From positions 394,061,632 to 394,125,631 of the forward strand of contig CM060900.1 in NCBI GenBank assembly GCA_030762935.1: 64,000 nucleotides of DNA. Reading direction: 5' to 3'. This stretch comes from Hymenopus coronatus (taxonomy: Eukaryota > Arthropoda > Insecta > Mantodea > Hymenopodidae). The notes under the pieces are model-generated. The model did no database searches, had not been told where the DNA came from, and saw nothing but the letters and a program-made list of their open reading frames with translations. Every line of letters starts with the position of its first letter. Position 1 is the stretch's first letter. Positions 24,251 to 35,545 of the stretch are shown here, piece by piece. Made by a program: the position numbers and the translations under genes.

Positions 24251-24959
24251 TGGAGGAATTAAGTGTATTATTTGCCTTCAATTAAAGTAAACAGATGTTC
24301 TGAACTGTTGAGTTTTATTTTTCGTTTCTGAATCAATTCCTATTCTTTTGTTTGATAAATCCTTTGAAGTATCATTAAACTCCTAATGTTTCATCACATT
24401 ATAAGTAAATCATACAGAAATTATCAGATATTTTAGCCGTATCAAAATGTATAATCCTACCCATACATACCCTCATGAAATACAGTATGGCTTGAAACTG
24501 TTATAACATTTTAACTTCAAAACTAACTACTAATACATGAATGCTTAGATTGAGAGTCATGCTAATGGTTTTGGTATGGTGATGGTGATAAACTCTTAAT
24601 GGCAGATGGTGATGGTGACGATTAGTTAGATGATGAGTTTAATATAATAATAAAGGAAAGATTTGCATTTTGGATCACTGTTGTGCTCATGGCTATTGGG
24701 TGTTAAATTAGTTGATGATGGAGGGGTTTTTAGTAGTGAATATAATGTATGGCAATGGGAAAGCTCATGTTATTAATGTTATCATGATGTTGATAACTGT
24801 GTTGGGGTTAAATTAAGATGGCAATAGCTTTTAAGTAGATGATAATGCTATTAATGCAGTGTAAAAGGTTAGTGATGGTGGTACTCATCTTAAGTTCATG
24901 AGAATATAAGTATACTCATTATCTGGCTGTTGATGATGAGTTTTGTTTTATTGATAATT

Positions 24960-25170
24960 GTGGAAGGTATATTTGTTATGTTTAGAATTATGATGATGAC
25001 GATGATGATGAGGTGGATGAAGAGGAGGAGGAGGATAGGAGTGGTTTTGATGAATGTAGGTATAGAATGGCATTGTTTAATAGTGTTGCTTATAACATGG
25101 TGATGCTGAACTTTTATTGTGATGGTGGTGGAGCTGGTGGTGTTGTAGGTGGTGGTGATGGTGGTGGCAG
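24960..25170. repeat. GAT/GAG/GGT trinucleotide-rich stretch
   Basis: Imperfect GATGATGAC, GAGGAGGAGG and GGTGGTGGTGAT tracts. The Asp/Glu/Gly-rich open frame across it is a by-product of the repeat. Confidence 0.8.
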
Positions 25171-25258
25171 GGTTTTATTTCATTTCAGTCAAACTATTGA
25201 GATAGTCAAATTTCAATTTTTCAATTGTTATTAAACTTGCCTTCTATTTGTCCTATAG

Positions 25259-25424
25259 ATATCTGTGGTTGGTTAAAAGGCTACTTTAACAGAAAAGCTG
25301 TTCTAAACATTGCCAGCCATATGTCCTGTCGGGAGACATCAATACGGCTCATTCCATCAGATATCAAAATGCGATGGTACCTTTGTGATGGGAATGAGAT
25401 ATATAGTGTGTATTGGTATCTCAG
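25259..25424 (+). CDS. Weak candidate internal exon
   Basis: A pyrimidine-rich acceptor (CTTCTATTTGTCCTATAG) precedes an open frame that ends exactly at a donor-like AG/GTAGAC (GT at 25,425), with the frame's stop codon created by the donor. The encoded end is GNEIYSVYWYL, resembling the strand with Tyr-Ser-Val-x-Trp-Tyr found in some immunoglobulin domains of neuronal adhesion proteins, preceded by one Cys. The resemblance is short and there is no second Ig exon in view. It may be chance. Confidence 0.2.
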
Positions 25425-27899
25425 GTAGACCATCATACAGACTGTGAAACAGAGGGCAGAGAAGTATTTTTTTAGGCTAGTAATGAGATCTTATGAGAGA
25501 CATAACTCTATTGTTTGTGTTTACATTAAGGATAAGTCCTCTCCAAAGCTAGTTTCAATTGAAGCAATAAACTATGCAGTACTTCAGAGCTGTGCACACA
25601 AGTCTCTGTTATTGCTCAGCTGATGCCATAGAAAAATTGTTTCAGCTGCTTCACATTCAGTATTGACAATAACATTTAGTTGTACATGTTTGGAAGAAGC
25701 ATTTTGACTTATCCAGAAATTATTGAATAAGTATGTGGTTATAGTGAAATGTATAATTAATAAATCTGATTATCATCTGTTGCCATGATTTTTTGTGGTG
25801 CTATTGTGCGACTCATTTGTCATACTTATTGTAGATGTTACCGAGAGTGTTTTGGTTGCTTCCCCTAAATGCACGCTACTGATGATAGATGATATGAAAT
25901 GATTCCTTCTTAGAGAACATTATAAATTTAAACACACACATTTTTAATTGTATTAAGGAACTTTTAAACATTTTTATAAAGTTAAATTATCTCCATAGAT
26001 ATTTTAGAAATAAAATGTATTAAGAATCACAGGTATCCTAAGTTATACCTGAAATTGTATGTAAAACTGGATATAAAATTAACAATTAATTTTATTATTG
26101 AATTTTGCGGTAGTATCACAGAGAACATTTTCAGACAGTGACCTTTATCTTAACACTATTGGTTTTGTAAGTTAGACAAATGGGCCAAAATGCTTCAGCT
26201 TATTTTTTCTTTATAAGGGTATAATGCTGTCACAGTTGTATGCACATTAATATACAACTTTAGGGAAAACAGAATGCATGCAACAGATTGCATCAGCAGT
26301 TTGAGGATGTTTGAGTAACAACATAATAATTCAAATAACAGGAAAATTAATTTCCATTAGAAACATAGTGTATAATTTTTCCTGTGCTTCATGTGTTTAT
26401 GAATTTATTTCTGACATTATTTGTATTTAATGGCATTTTCATATGTTCATAAGACAAATCCTGTTTCTCTGAATGAGTTTTTCATTTAAAAGACTTCAGA
26501 AGTATAGTTTTTCTTTCAGTAGCAATCAATAGACCAATGCAGAAGTTTATGTATATCTTTTCATATATTATATTATTATTGCACACAATGTGTTATAATG
26601 TAGACTTTATATAGCGTAAAGCTGTTATATCAGTGTCAAGCTATGTAAACAATTTTTTGTTGTTGTTCATATATTATTTTATAAATATTTATGCATTTAC
26701 AAATGTCCCAAAATTTTGCTTTTCCAATTTTCGAGCTATTTGGTATTGCTGTTGAATATAGGTAGCTATGTAACTAATGGTAGTTTTGTTTTTATGCACT
26801 TATGATGTCAGACCTGTCTGGTCATATCCTGCCATAGGACAACAGTGATTGATTACAAAAATTAACAAGATGTAATTACTCCAATAAATCTTTAATATTT
26901 TAAATCTCTATTGTTAAATTTGACAGTATTATAGGAATATAAAGTGATACCATTTTATTTCTATCAGAGGTTTAAATTCCTAAAAGCTTCAGATCGCTGT
27001 ACAAGACTTCTTTTTGTGAGCAAGTTGTATTTTGCTAATAGTTTCCTGAATACTTATTCTTTGTTTAATTATCAATCTGGCCACATCTTAATTTGCCAAT
27101 TGACAAAGATATGCATTTGATAACAGCATAAAATAGAAAGTTTTATTAGAACAAAAATGTGACATAAAATTACATACAAATAACTTTAAAATAAGTTACA
27201 CTTATTAGGTGTTATTAGGTCTTATTGCTTCCTGGATATGAGGATTGGCTTGAGTAAGCTCCTTGTTAAATATTACTTTTTTTAATATTTGAATAAATTA
27301 ATTGAGAAAACTGTGAAGGACCCAAAGTGATAAATTTCAAGGATCCAGTATTCTATTTTGATATATAATTTCTGCTAGATTTGGCATTGTCAAATGTTCT
27401 CAGCGATATGTACATTAGTAAGGTAGCAATTATACTTTTCCTTAAACATATAGAATACATTACTCAACATCATAAGTTGTCCACAGATAGAGAAAACGCA
27501 TGATTTAAAAAATTGAAGTCCAAAGCTAATGTAATAAATCCCAAAATAATTAGTGTAATGGATATAGATAGAATAAACCAGGCTTCTATGTTGGTTGTAC
27601 AAAAAAGACTCCACATCAAAACGCTGTCTGAAAGTTGTTGCCATCTTATAATGATCACCTTATGGCAGCAGCAAGTATTCTTTGTACTTGGATGAGGTTT
27701 AAGAAGAAATGGGTTCAAACAAAAATCTTGCATTAAGATTCAGGTACTCATGATTAGCTAGGATAGAGTTTAGGTTTAAATGTTTATGTTTCATTTCTAA
27801 ATAACTTTTCTCTTAATGCAACACAGATTATTAAGCTAAAAATTAAGTGTATTGATTATGTAATTTCCAACCTTCTGCAAGAACATCTATTTTATATAC
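25425..27899. other. AT-rich DNA, no gene recognised
   Basis: Only short motif-free open frames (for example 27,390-27,733 minus). Confidence 0.45.
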
Positions 27900-28208
27900 C
27901 AATAACTGCCTTGTGAGTAGAAAGTAAAGAGGAATGTAAAAAATTTAATCAGGATCTGAAAGCGGAAACATGTTATTAAGGACATTATAATGTATATATG
28001 ATAGCTGATTACTGTTGGAACATATCATGCTATGACATTTCAAGAGACCTTAGGACTCCAGAACTTCAAAATGACACAGATTGTACAGGAAAATGAAGGG
28101 GCCGATGAAGAAATCATGTCAAATTCTAAGGATATAAAATGAGGAAACTTTTGACTACAATCCTTTTAGTTTGTTATGTTGTTTTGTTAGTTACATTCTC
28201 TGTCTCCC

Positions 28209-28212
<4 letters not shown>

Positions 28213-28241
<29 letters not shown>

Positions 28242-28252
28242 ATCGCTCTCTC
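28213..28252. repeat. (CT)n microsatellite in copy 1
   Basis: Interrupted CT run, positionally equivalent to the longer run at 31,553-31,615. Confidence 0.9.
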
Positions 28253-28544
28253 TTCTCACACACAATCTCTTACACATTCACAAGCAAAAGAAAAGGAACA
28301 ACTAAACCACATCACTACTTACTAAAAGCCTATATGTGCATTTATTTTAGGAACAGTCATGGTAAATGTTGCAAGTTCTTCATTAAGTCATAGTCCTGTA
28401 AACATTGGCTTGGTTCTGTGAATTAGATGAAAAGAGTATAAACCTTTAATTTCAGCATAGATTTGCATCTTTTAAAATTTCACTGTCATTCTTGCATTTG
28501 TATTTAAATGTAACATTATACCACATAAAATATCCAATGCAAAA

Positions 28545-28940
28545 TGGCCAATTTATTCTGAATAGGCTAAGTGTTTGATACACTACAATTACCCATTCAT
28601 ACCTCTGTGCAAAAGGTCCCCAGCCTACATGCAAGCACTGTAATATCACTAACACTGCAAATATATAGTAACAAAGTGCATTTCCAATGATTTTCAATGG
28701 GTTTGGTGTCACGTTCTTGCTATCTCGATGGCCTTGGCTGTTCTAGCAGGGTATCATGATATAGTAAATTTTGTAAAAGAAAAAAAAAAAGATTTATTTG
28801 TATCTGATCAAATTTGTAAACCACTTTAAAAATTGGAATTCTTAAACATGATCACAGTAGCAACATGAATTAATGTTAAGGCATAGGCAGACCTGGTGCA
28901 GGGTTAAGGAAAGCTTGTAACCCTCCTATTCTGAGCTGGA
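28545..28940 (+). pseudogene. LINE C-terminal zinc-knuckle and 3' tail remnant
   Basis: Reads NRLSV, then YTTITHSYLCAKGPQPTCKH and a nearby Cys and His pattern. This is the R-x-R-I-G-H...TH-x-YL...P-x-C-x2-C style that closes ORF2 of Jockey/I-group LINEs. Stops follow, then a 3'UTR-like stretch that ends at GAGGCTATTGCCAGCTGAC, after which the ATC repeat begins. The equivalent segment in copy 2 is 33,390-33,790. Confidence 0.6.
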
Positions 28941-28964
28941 GGCTATTGCCAGCTGACATTTCAT

Positions 28965-28965
<1 letters not shown>

Positions 28966-29018
<53 letters not shown>

Positions 29019-29082
29019 GTAATCGTCATCATTATTGTCGTTGTCGTCATTGTCATCATCACCACCACCAGTGTTGCTGTTG

Positions 29083-29156
<74 letters not shown>

Positions 29157-29237
29157 ATTGTTATTGTTATTATAATAATAATTGTTATTATTATTATTAT
29201 TATTAATATTATTATTATTATTATTACTACTACTACA
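28966..29237. repeat. Compound ATC / TTA microsatellite
   Basis: Begins with about 18 ATC units, passes through GTC/ACC-like units and continues as TTA/ATT trinucleotides. His-, Tyr- and Ile-repeat frames across it are artefacts. It sits at the end of the LINE-like tail, where simple repeats commonly nucleate. Confidence 0.95.
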
Positions 29238-29450
29238 AAATTGTCTACAATTATGGTTGTATTTTTCTCCTTGTTAAGTTCCTCCAAGAAAACACTGACG
29301 AGATATTAGTTGCACAGTTATTTTCTTTAATAATTATAAACCCTGATATATGCAAGGAATTATTTGCTATTATGGAGAAACTCTAATTTGTAAATAATTT
29401 TTTTCTTGTCAAACAAGGGCCTATGGGGGGAGAAAGGTGATACATGAGTT

Positions 29451-31239
29451 CCATTTTGGCCAAATAGATTAACATATAGACTGCTAAATAAGTAAGAGAT
29501 TAAATAAATTTAAAATAATCATAAATAAATAAGCTAACACTTGGTTTAAACAGAATCGCAACAGTTTTACAAAAATGACGTATTTTACTTTGTCTAGTAT
29601 GTGTCAAGAATTATGAACTCATGAAAATATATATCTTTCGTTTTAAAGTTCCTCAAATGGTCATGAGTCATAGCTAAGCTATTTGTTTTTTCCTGTGACC
29701 TGGGAATGAAGACTTGGTCAGATTTTGATTTTATGGACTCACTTCTTCATGTTTTTGGGCCTGAAGGGGGCTATGAAAATTGAGCAGAAATTATAATTTA
29801 GGTTTTTTAACAGAATATTTAGTTTGATTCCCTGAGTGTCTTTTGTTTATTGAAGGGGAGGCAGCTATCTATATTGATTCAATATCACAGAGTAGACAGA
29901 CTTTTAGCAAATTTGAAACTTTCCAGATATTTCTCACATTTTTAAAAAAATGTATTTAAAAGTGATTTTTTAATCTATGCTGCTCATTGTTTTATTAGTT
30001 TCCAAAATATGTATTTTAAGTCCAATATTTGCTATTTTATGAACAATACATAAGTAGAATTTCAGCTTAGTTAATATGAGTAATTTTACTTTTATTTAGT
30101 GAGTTATAATTTATAATTTGGACACTTATCAGCATTTAAAATGTTCCTTGCAATTCAAATTTTAAATTACTATGGTGTAACTTCTGAAACGTTTTGTACA
30201 AATATGCTAACTTATACTTGCAATGTAATTCTTAGTGTAAAGCAAATGTATGATGCCAGCAGTTGAATCAGGTTTGGTAGGTACATTCCTGCTGAACAAG
30301 TAAAATTCACAACTGAACCATTTCTTATGAGACATAATTAATTTTATTGCTGTACTTCTCAGCAATCTTATTATCGAGGTCCATAGGGACCATAAATATA
30401 AAATTATGTTTAAAAATAATACAAAATATATCATAGATATTATTTGTTGTATAATAGCTCAGGTAGGTATTTAAAAAGAAGTCTAGGACCACTATAAAAT
30501 GCAATTATGCACCAACATTTGTGATAACACTTATTTATATAGACAAGATGTGGTGGAAATAAGTAAAAATTGCAGAAGTAATTTTGAGTTTTGGAAAATT
30601 CAGTATCAGATTATGAAAATTTCCTCATTTCTGCAAACGAAAATCAGAGACATACATTGACTAAACATAAGACAGATGCATACAATCCATGTAGCAGCTA
30701 CTGGGAGTACAGGGACATGGAGTGGCCTGCTGTGTGCTCTGGGAGGCGGATGCTAATCTGGGATGCTGGGCTACAGTTCTTTTTCATATGGATACCGGCC
30801 ATAAAAATTGAAATGGACCAGCTCGAAATACACAGATACAGGCAAGCTAAGCAGAATCTGAAGTAGGTGAGTTTTATATGAGGTCAGCCCCAGCAAAATC
30901 AGCAAAGGTGCCTATGTTTTTTATGAGGTCTGTGATAGCTAATGCGGCACACTGCTTATAACTGAATCAAGGCATTCATCATCATGATGAGAGGAGAGAT
31001 GCATGCTCCCAAATGTTTATGGCTGTACATCACCTAACCTGGCTTGAAGCCCAATAACACCTAGAGTATATTTGTTGCTAGGAAAGCTTCAACTCTTATT
31101 CCATTCAAGGAAGCTCTGGAGAAATTTCATGGCTGCGCTAAGGACCAACAGTAAAATGAGACTGTAAGAACTGCATTAAAGAAGATCAAACATCTCAGTT
31201 GTAACATGGACATGAAAATTATTTTGTAGAGTAATATCT
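29451..31239. other. AT-rich DNA between the duplicated loci
   Basis: No gene supported. The 91-codon open frame at 30,591-30,866 has unremarkable composition and no motif, though the sequence around 30,690-30,800 is locally richer in G and C. Confidence 0.4.
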
Positions 31240-31549
31240 TAATTACTTCCCTCCGAAGTTAGGAGTAGCTAGTAAAGGGTAATGTGAAAACTTTAATCCG
31301 GATCTGAAAGTAGAATCTTGGTATTACAGAGAATATTGGTATTAGGATGTAAATATAGTGGCTTATTATTGCTAGTAAATAACATGATATGACAATACCA
31401 GTGAGGAATTCAGGACTTCAAAGTCACAAAAGTTGTACAGGAAAATGAAAGGGCCATCAATGAGATCAGAATGTCCATTTCCAAGGATATTATTTGAGTA
31501 AACTTTTAACGGTAGTACCTCTTAGTTTGTAATGATGTTTTGTTTGGTG

Positions 31550-31552
<3 letters not shown>

Positions 31553-31615
<63 letters not shown>
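31553..31615. repeat. (CT)n microsatellite in copy 2
   Basis: About 60 bases of CT, continuing with interruptions to 31,650. Confidence 0.97.
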
Positions 31616-31621
<6 letters not shown>

Positions 31622-32737
31622 CGCTCTCTCTCTCCTTCTCTCTCTCTTCCTTACACACAAGCATAGATTAAAGCAGCAACCAAACCACATCACTGCAAGC
31701 TAAAAGCCTATATATGAATTTATTTTATTAATAGAAATGGTAAATATAGCAAACATATTATTTGATTATAATCCTGTAAACTTTGGCTTGCATCTGTCAA
31801 TTAAATGAAAAAACTATAAACCTTTAAGGTCAGGAGAGACCTACACTTTTTAAAAGTTTCACAGCCCCTATTCTATTTGCATTTTTGTAATGTAGCATTG
31901 TTATGTAACAGTTTTTTCTGCAAATGTTTATTTTGTCATTAAAATGAGGTGGGTAGGGAAAGATGATTTAGTCTTATGATGAAGATGTTGATGATAATAA
32001 TGATTTAGTGTTTATATTAATATGCACTAATAAATAATAGATCATAAAAAAGTCATTAGACAGTAACACACAATACCATTAGACATAATACAGTGATTAA
32101 GCGTATCCCTTTATGATGAAACATAACAGATAAAGTAATGCTTATAATGCAACCACTACATTGTAAACTATGTATTTTCTGGGTGGATTTTCCTTTAGAG
32201 AGGGAAGATACCTAGAGTATTTCTCAACATAACTTCATACATTATGCCATTTTTAAATATACCACTGCCACTAAAGCATCTACTTAATCTTATATTACCA
32301 TTTAAACTGCTTGTATTGTGCTCAACCAGTTTGGATATCAATATACTAAACCATTCTTAGTAACTGAAGCAGTTTGAGCCTATGCTTCTTGGTGATTCAA
32401 TATGTTTGCCATCAACAGCTCCTAGGCATTTGTGGAAATTTCAAATTTCTTCATATTCTTTATATAATTCTTTCCTTTCAATTGTGGTTGGTGCAAACTG
32501 AGAAAATAAATGCCTTAACGTTAACAATAATCATCATGAAAGGCAAATCGTACCAATCTACACAAAGTCACTGCCCAAATTAAGGTTAAAGAATTTTAAA
32601 TGCAAATATCTTATTGTTTCAGCACCAATATGTAGCATTCAAGAGAAGCACACAGTTTAAATTGCTTCTCAAGCTAATTTATACATCTTTTTGTGAGTGT
32701 ATGCTTGTATACATGTACATATGTCTGTGTGTGCATG

Positions 32738-32762
32738 TTTGTGTGTGTGTGTGTGTGTGTGT
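32738..32762. repeat. (GT)n microsatellite
   Basis: GT run followed at 32,773-32,790 by a short GA-rich run. Confidence 0.9.
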
Positions 32763-33109
32763 GAACGTCTTAGAGAGAGACAGAGAAAGAGGTAGGGAGG
32801 TTGAAAGAGTTGAATGGGTAATGAAACCTTGTCCTCTTGTAAGGGATTAGCTTAGGAGAATGTTTTGGTTTAATAGGAGTTAGGTTAGGTAAAAGGGGTG
32901 CTAGGGGGGCTTCATAATTATTACACAGCATCTGTAGAGCTCCCTCGCTCATGCACATATTGAAACTGTTCTACCTACTGAAATACATAATGAAAACTGA
33001 ACACCATTGGTAACAATCTTCAATGAATTAGTGCAATTTTGATCTTCAACAGCTATCACCCAGAAACCCTTTTGTGCAGATATTTTTCAGCCATATAGTA
33101 AGATAAAAT

Positions 33110-33460
33110 ATTAAATATGTAATACTGGCATGGATACCATCTCATGCAGACATATTCGGAAATGAGGTTGTAGATGTGGCAACTAAAGAGACAAATTGCA
33201 ATTTTTCAAACATGATCAGTCTAAAACTTTGGCATAATAACTTCCAAAGTTTCTGAAGTATGAAATATGTAAACAGTGCAGGTTCTACAGCAATTTCAGA
33301 TCCAGTAGCCAACTAAACACAATACATTTTAGCAATAGTTTCTGTTGCTAGGTTAAAGATCAAATGAAACATGAGTAGATTCTTCTCAGTAGGTTAAGAA
33401 TTGGATATACTGCATTACTCATTCATACATCCTTGCAAAAGTTTTCCAGCCTACATGTAA
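33110..33460 (+). pseudogene. LINE RNase H domain remnant
   Basis: WIPSHADIFGNEVVDVATKE is a clear match to the last conserved block of the RNase H domain of Jockey/I-group ORF2 (WIPSHVGI-type, with GNE-x-x-D holding the catalytic Asp). It is followed after a gap by LSRLRIGYTALLIHTSLQKF, the R-x-R-I-G-x-T element. Stops separate the two. The first part is missing in copy 1 of the duplicated locus. Confidence 0.75.
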
Positions 33461-34706
33461 ACACTGTCCTACCACTCTAACAATGCAAATATACAGTAAC
33501 AAAGTGCCCTTCCTATGATTTTCAATGGTTTCAGAGTCATGTCTTGTTATCTCAATGACCTTGAATGTTCTAGCAGAGTGCCATAATATAGTAAATTTTG
33601 TAAAAGAAGTAAAATGTTATATTTGTATATAATCATATTTGTAAACCACTTCAAATATTGGAATTCTTAAATCCTATTGTAGTCGCAACATGACTTAATG
33701 TTAAAGCATAGACATACCTTGTAAGGGGTAAAGGAGAACTCATAGCCCCACAATTCTGAGCCAGAGGCTATTGCCACCTGTAATTTGATATTACTATTTT
33801 GTATTTATATTCTGAATTGAATGCCTTTACCAAAAGTGCGTGCTAAGACTAAATTGACTACAATTATATTTATGTTCTTTCTCCAATTATGTGTGCCTCC
33901 AAGAAAACCTTGAAGAGACAAAATTTGCACATTTATGTAAGTTATTTTCTTAATAATGTTTAAACCGTGATATATGCAAGGATTTATGTTACTGGTGAGT
34001 CACTCTAATTAGTAAATAATTGTTTTCCAGTTAAACTACAGCCTATGGGGGAGAAAGTTGATACATGGGTGATACATGTAAAAGTTGATACATTGGTCCT
34101 ATTTTGCACCTACATTTTGCTCAATCTGTTACATGTATGTGACAGTGGTCTCCTTTGAATTAAAACTTTGTATTTGTTTCTTTTTCATTTTCATCATTAT
34201 GGACCTGTATTTTCTTTCCTTTTTTTCTCTATTTAATTAAACTCTGCTATTATAAATTTATCAGCAGTAAAATTCAAGTGTAAAGTAGGAAGATACATTT
34301 TCCTCACACCTGGGTGTTGAAAAAATTTTATATTTTTTTTTATTAGGTATGGAAAAACTAATTCTTTAACTTTTTACAATTTTGGTTTTGCAGTTTTGTC
34401 AACACTGGTTAGCATCAATAAGCATTCAAAGAACCCAAATTTAACAAAACGTCCCAACAAAATATTAATTACAATTTAGGTGCACACACGAAAAGTTTTA
34501 GAATGCCATGTTTATGAAAAATGAAATTTACTTATTTGTCAGAGCTACTATCAACATTTTGAGACTTCATTGGCATTTAGTTTGTTCAATTTGTTGTAAT
34601 ATTTCCTTAATTATCATCATATAAGGATTTACATTTGCCCAGAAATACATTTGACTAAAAACAATTTCCGGGCAGAGACGTTTTAAAATTTTAAATCATA
34701 AAGAAC

Positions 34707-34962
34707 GGCGCCGTGGCTGAGTGGTTAGACCGCGCACCTTCCACCTAGGGGCCCGGGTTCGATCCCAAGCGCCCTTATCTGGGATCTGCGGTGGACGTAG
34801 CGGAGTTTGGGTGGGTTTTCTCCGGGTCTTCTAGTTTCCCCCGCCCTTCATCCTACCAATTGCTCTGCATTTGGCTCCCTGACAGGCTTCCGACTGCTAG
34901 GCATTCGCTTGTAAGTGGAGGCAAGCCAATTACGGAGAAAAAACGAAAAAAAAAACTACAGC
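34707..34962 (+). mobile_element. tRNA-headed SINE, well preserved head
   Basis: The head GCCGTGGCTGAGTGGTTAGA contains an A-box (TGGCTGAGTGG, 34,714-34,724), and the B-box GGGTTCGATCCC is at 34,755-34,766. The body shares GGTGGAC and TTTCTCCGGGT with the GGCATTAAACA family, but the tail differs (GTAAGTGGAGGCAAGCCAAT) and ends in an A-rich tract. It looks like the least decayed SINE in the window. Confidence 0.85.
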
Positions 34963-34989
34963 CTAATCAATGTGAAAAAGGGCTTTGAA

Positions 34990-35111
34990 GTGCATTTGGC
35001 GAGAATGTTCAACCAACAAAAATGTATAATGTGTACAGCAAAACTCAAAAAGATATCCATTTTCTTTTAATGATGAATTTCATGAAGGACGTCGAAGAAC
35101 TAAGCCACGGT
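34990..35111 (+). pseudogene. mariner transposase, 5' half (split by Polinton-like element)
   Basis: Just before the 35,112 junction, one frame reads FNDEFHEGRRRTKPR. This fits the segment of mariner transposases that follows the first helix-turn-helix (F-x2-GR-x...PR). The continuation lies 16.7 kb away at 51,818, where PPRIAITDQNIVAIRAMLEK resumes the same protein after a one-base slip. The upstream N-terminus is badly decayed and the left terminal repeat was not identified. Confidence 0.55.
35106..35111. repeat. Target-site duplication, left (CACGGT)
   Basis: Six bases directly before the AG terminus of the Polinton-like element. The right partner at 51,818-51,823 is CACGGC, a single mismatch. 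Polintons make 6-bp duplications. Confidence 0.7.
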
Positions 35112-35126
35112 AGTAGTTATGATACG

Positions 35127-35545
35127 ACAGATCTGGACAAGGGGCTAATGCGTATACATGTGGAAGGTAGGGAATTCAAGGAGGGGCGAGATACTAGCGA
35201 GAGAGCAGGACTAAGGCTAATGCGTATACATGAGGAAGATAGGGAATTCATTGAGAAGTGAGACCCTACCGAGAGATCAGGACCAGAGCTAATGCGTATA
35301 CATGAGGAAGATAGGGAATTCATGGAGGAGTGAGACCCTAGGGAGAGAGCAGGACTAAGGCTAATGCGTATACATGAGGAAGATAGAGAATTCATTGAGA
35401 AGTGAGACCCTACCGAGAGAGCAGGACCAGGGCTAATGCGTATACATGAGGAAGATAGGGAATTTAAGGAGTAGTGAGACCCTAGCGAGAGAGCCGGACT
35501 AATTCTAATGCGTATACATGGAGAAGATAGGGAAATCAAAAAGTC
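35127..35545. repeat. 72-bp minisatellite, left end
   Basis: The anchor CTAATGCGTATACATG recurs at 35,145, 35,217, 35,289, 35,361, 35,433 and 35,505, giving an exact 72-base period over six units. Because 72 is a multiple of three, an open frame of 24-residue repeats survives on the minus strand (35,117-35,539). I regard it as a by-product. Confidence 0.95.

Larger units (their letters stand above)
27900..29450. repeat. Diverged duplicated locus, copy 1
   Basis: Colinear with 31,240-34,105. Matching blocks include AATC-GGATCTGAAAG, TTGTACAGGAAAATGAA, a CT microsatellite at the same place, AAACCACATCACT, CTAAAAGCCTATAT, GTAAACCACTT-AAA-ATTGGAA, GAGGCTATTGCCA and GATATATGCAAGGA. Copy 1 lacks the 1.5 kb corresponding to about 31,910-33,385 and carries an ATC/TTA microsatellite where copy 2 has ordinary sequence. 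Confidence 0.75.
31240..34105. repeat. Diverged duplicated locus, copy 2
   Basis: Longer partner of 27,900-29,450, with the same order of blocks. It retains an internal 1.5 kb (about 31,910-33,385), including LINE RNase H sequence that runs on without a break into the shared part. Copy 1 therefore probably lost that piece, rather than copy 2 gaining it. Confidence 0.75.

Noticed and set aside
28966..29020. CRISPR-like or regulatory array in ATC repeats
   Set aside because: Pure trinucleotide repetition with no spacers; the genome is eukaryotic.
28946..29287. Poly-His/Tyr and poly-Ile/Met open frames
   Set aside because: Produced by the ATC/TTA microsatellite.
34707..34790. A genuine tRNA gene at 34.7 kb
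   Set aside because: A and B boxes are present, but the sequence lacks a clear acceptor stem and continues into the shared SINE body and an A-rich tail.
35117..35539. 140-residue Ser-rich repeat protein
   Set aside because: A by-product of the 72-bp codon-length minisatellite; kept only as a low-interest finding for the right end.
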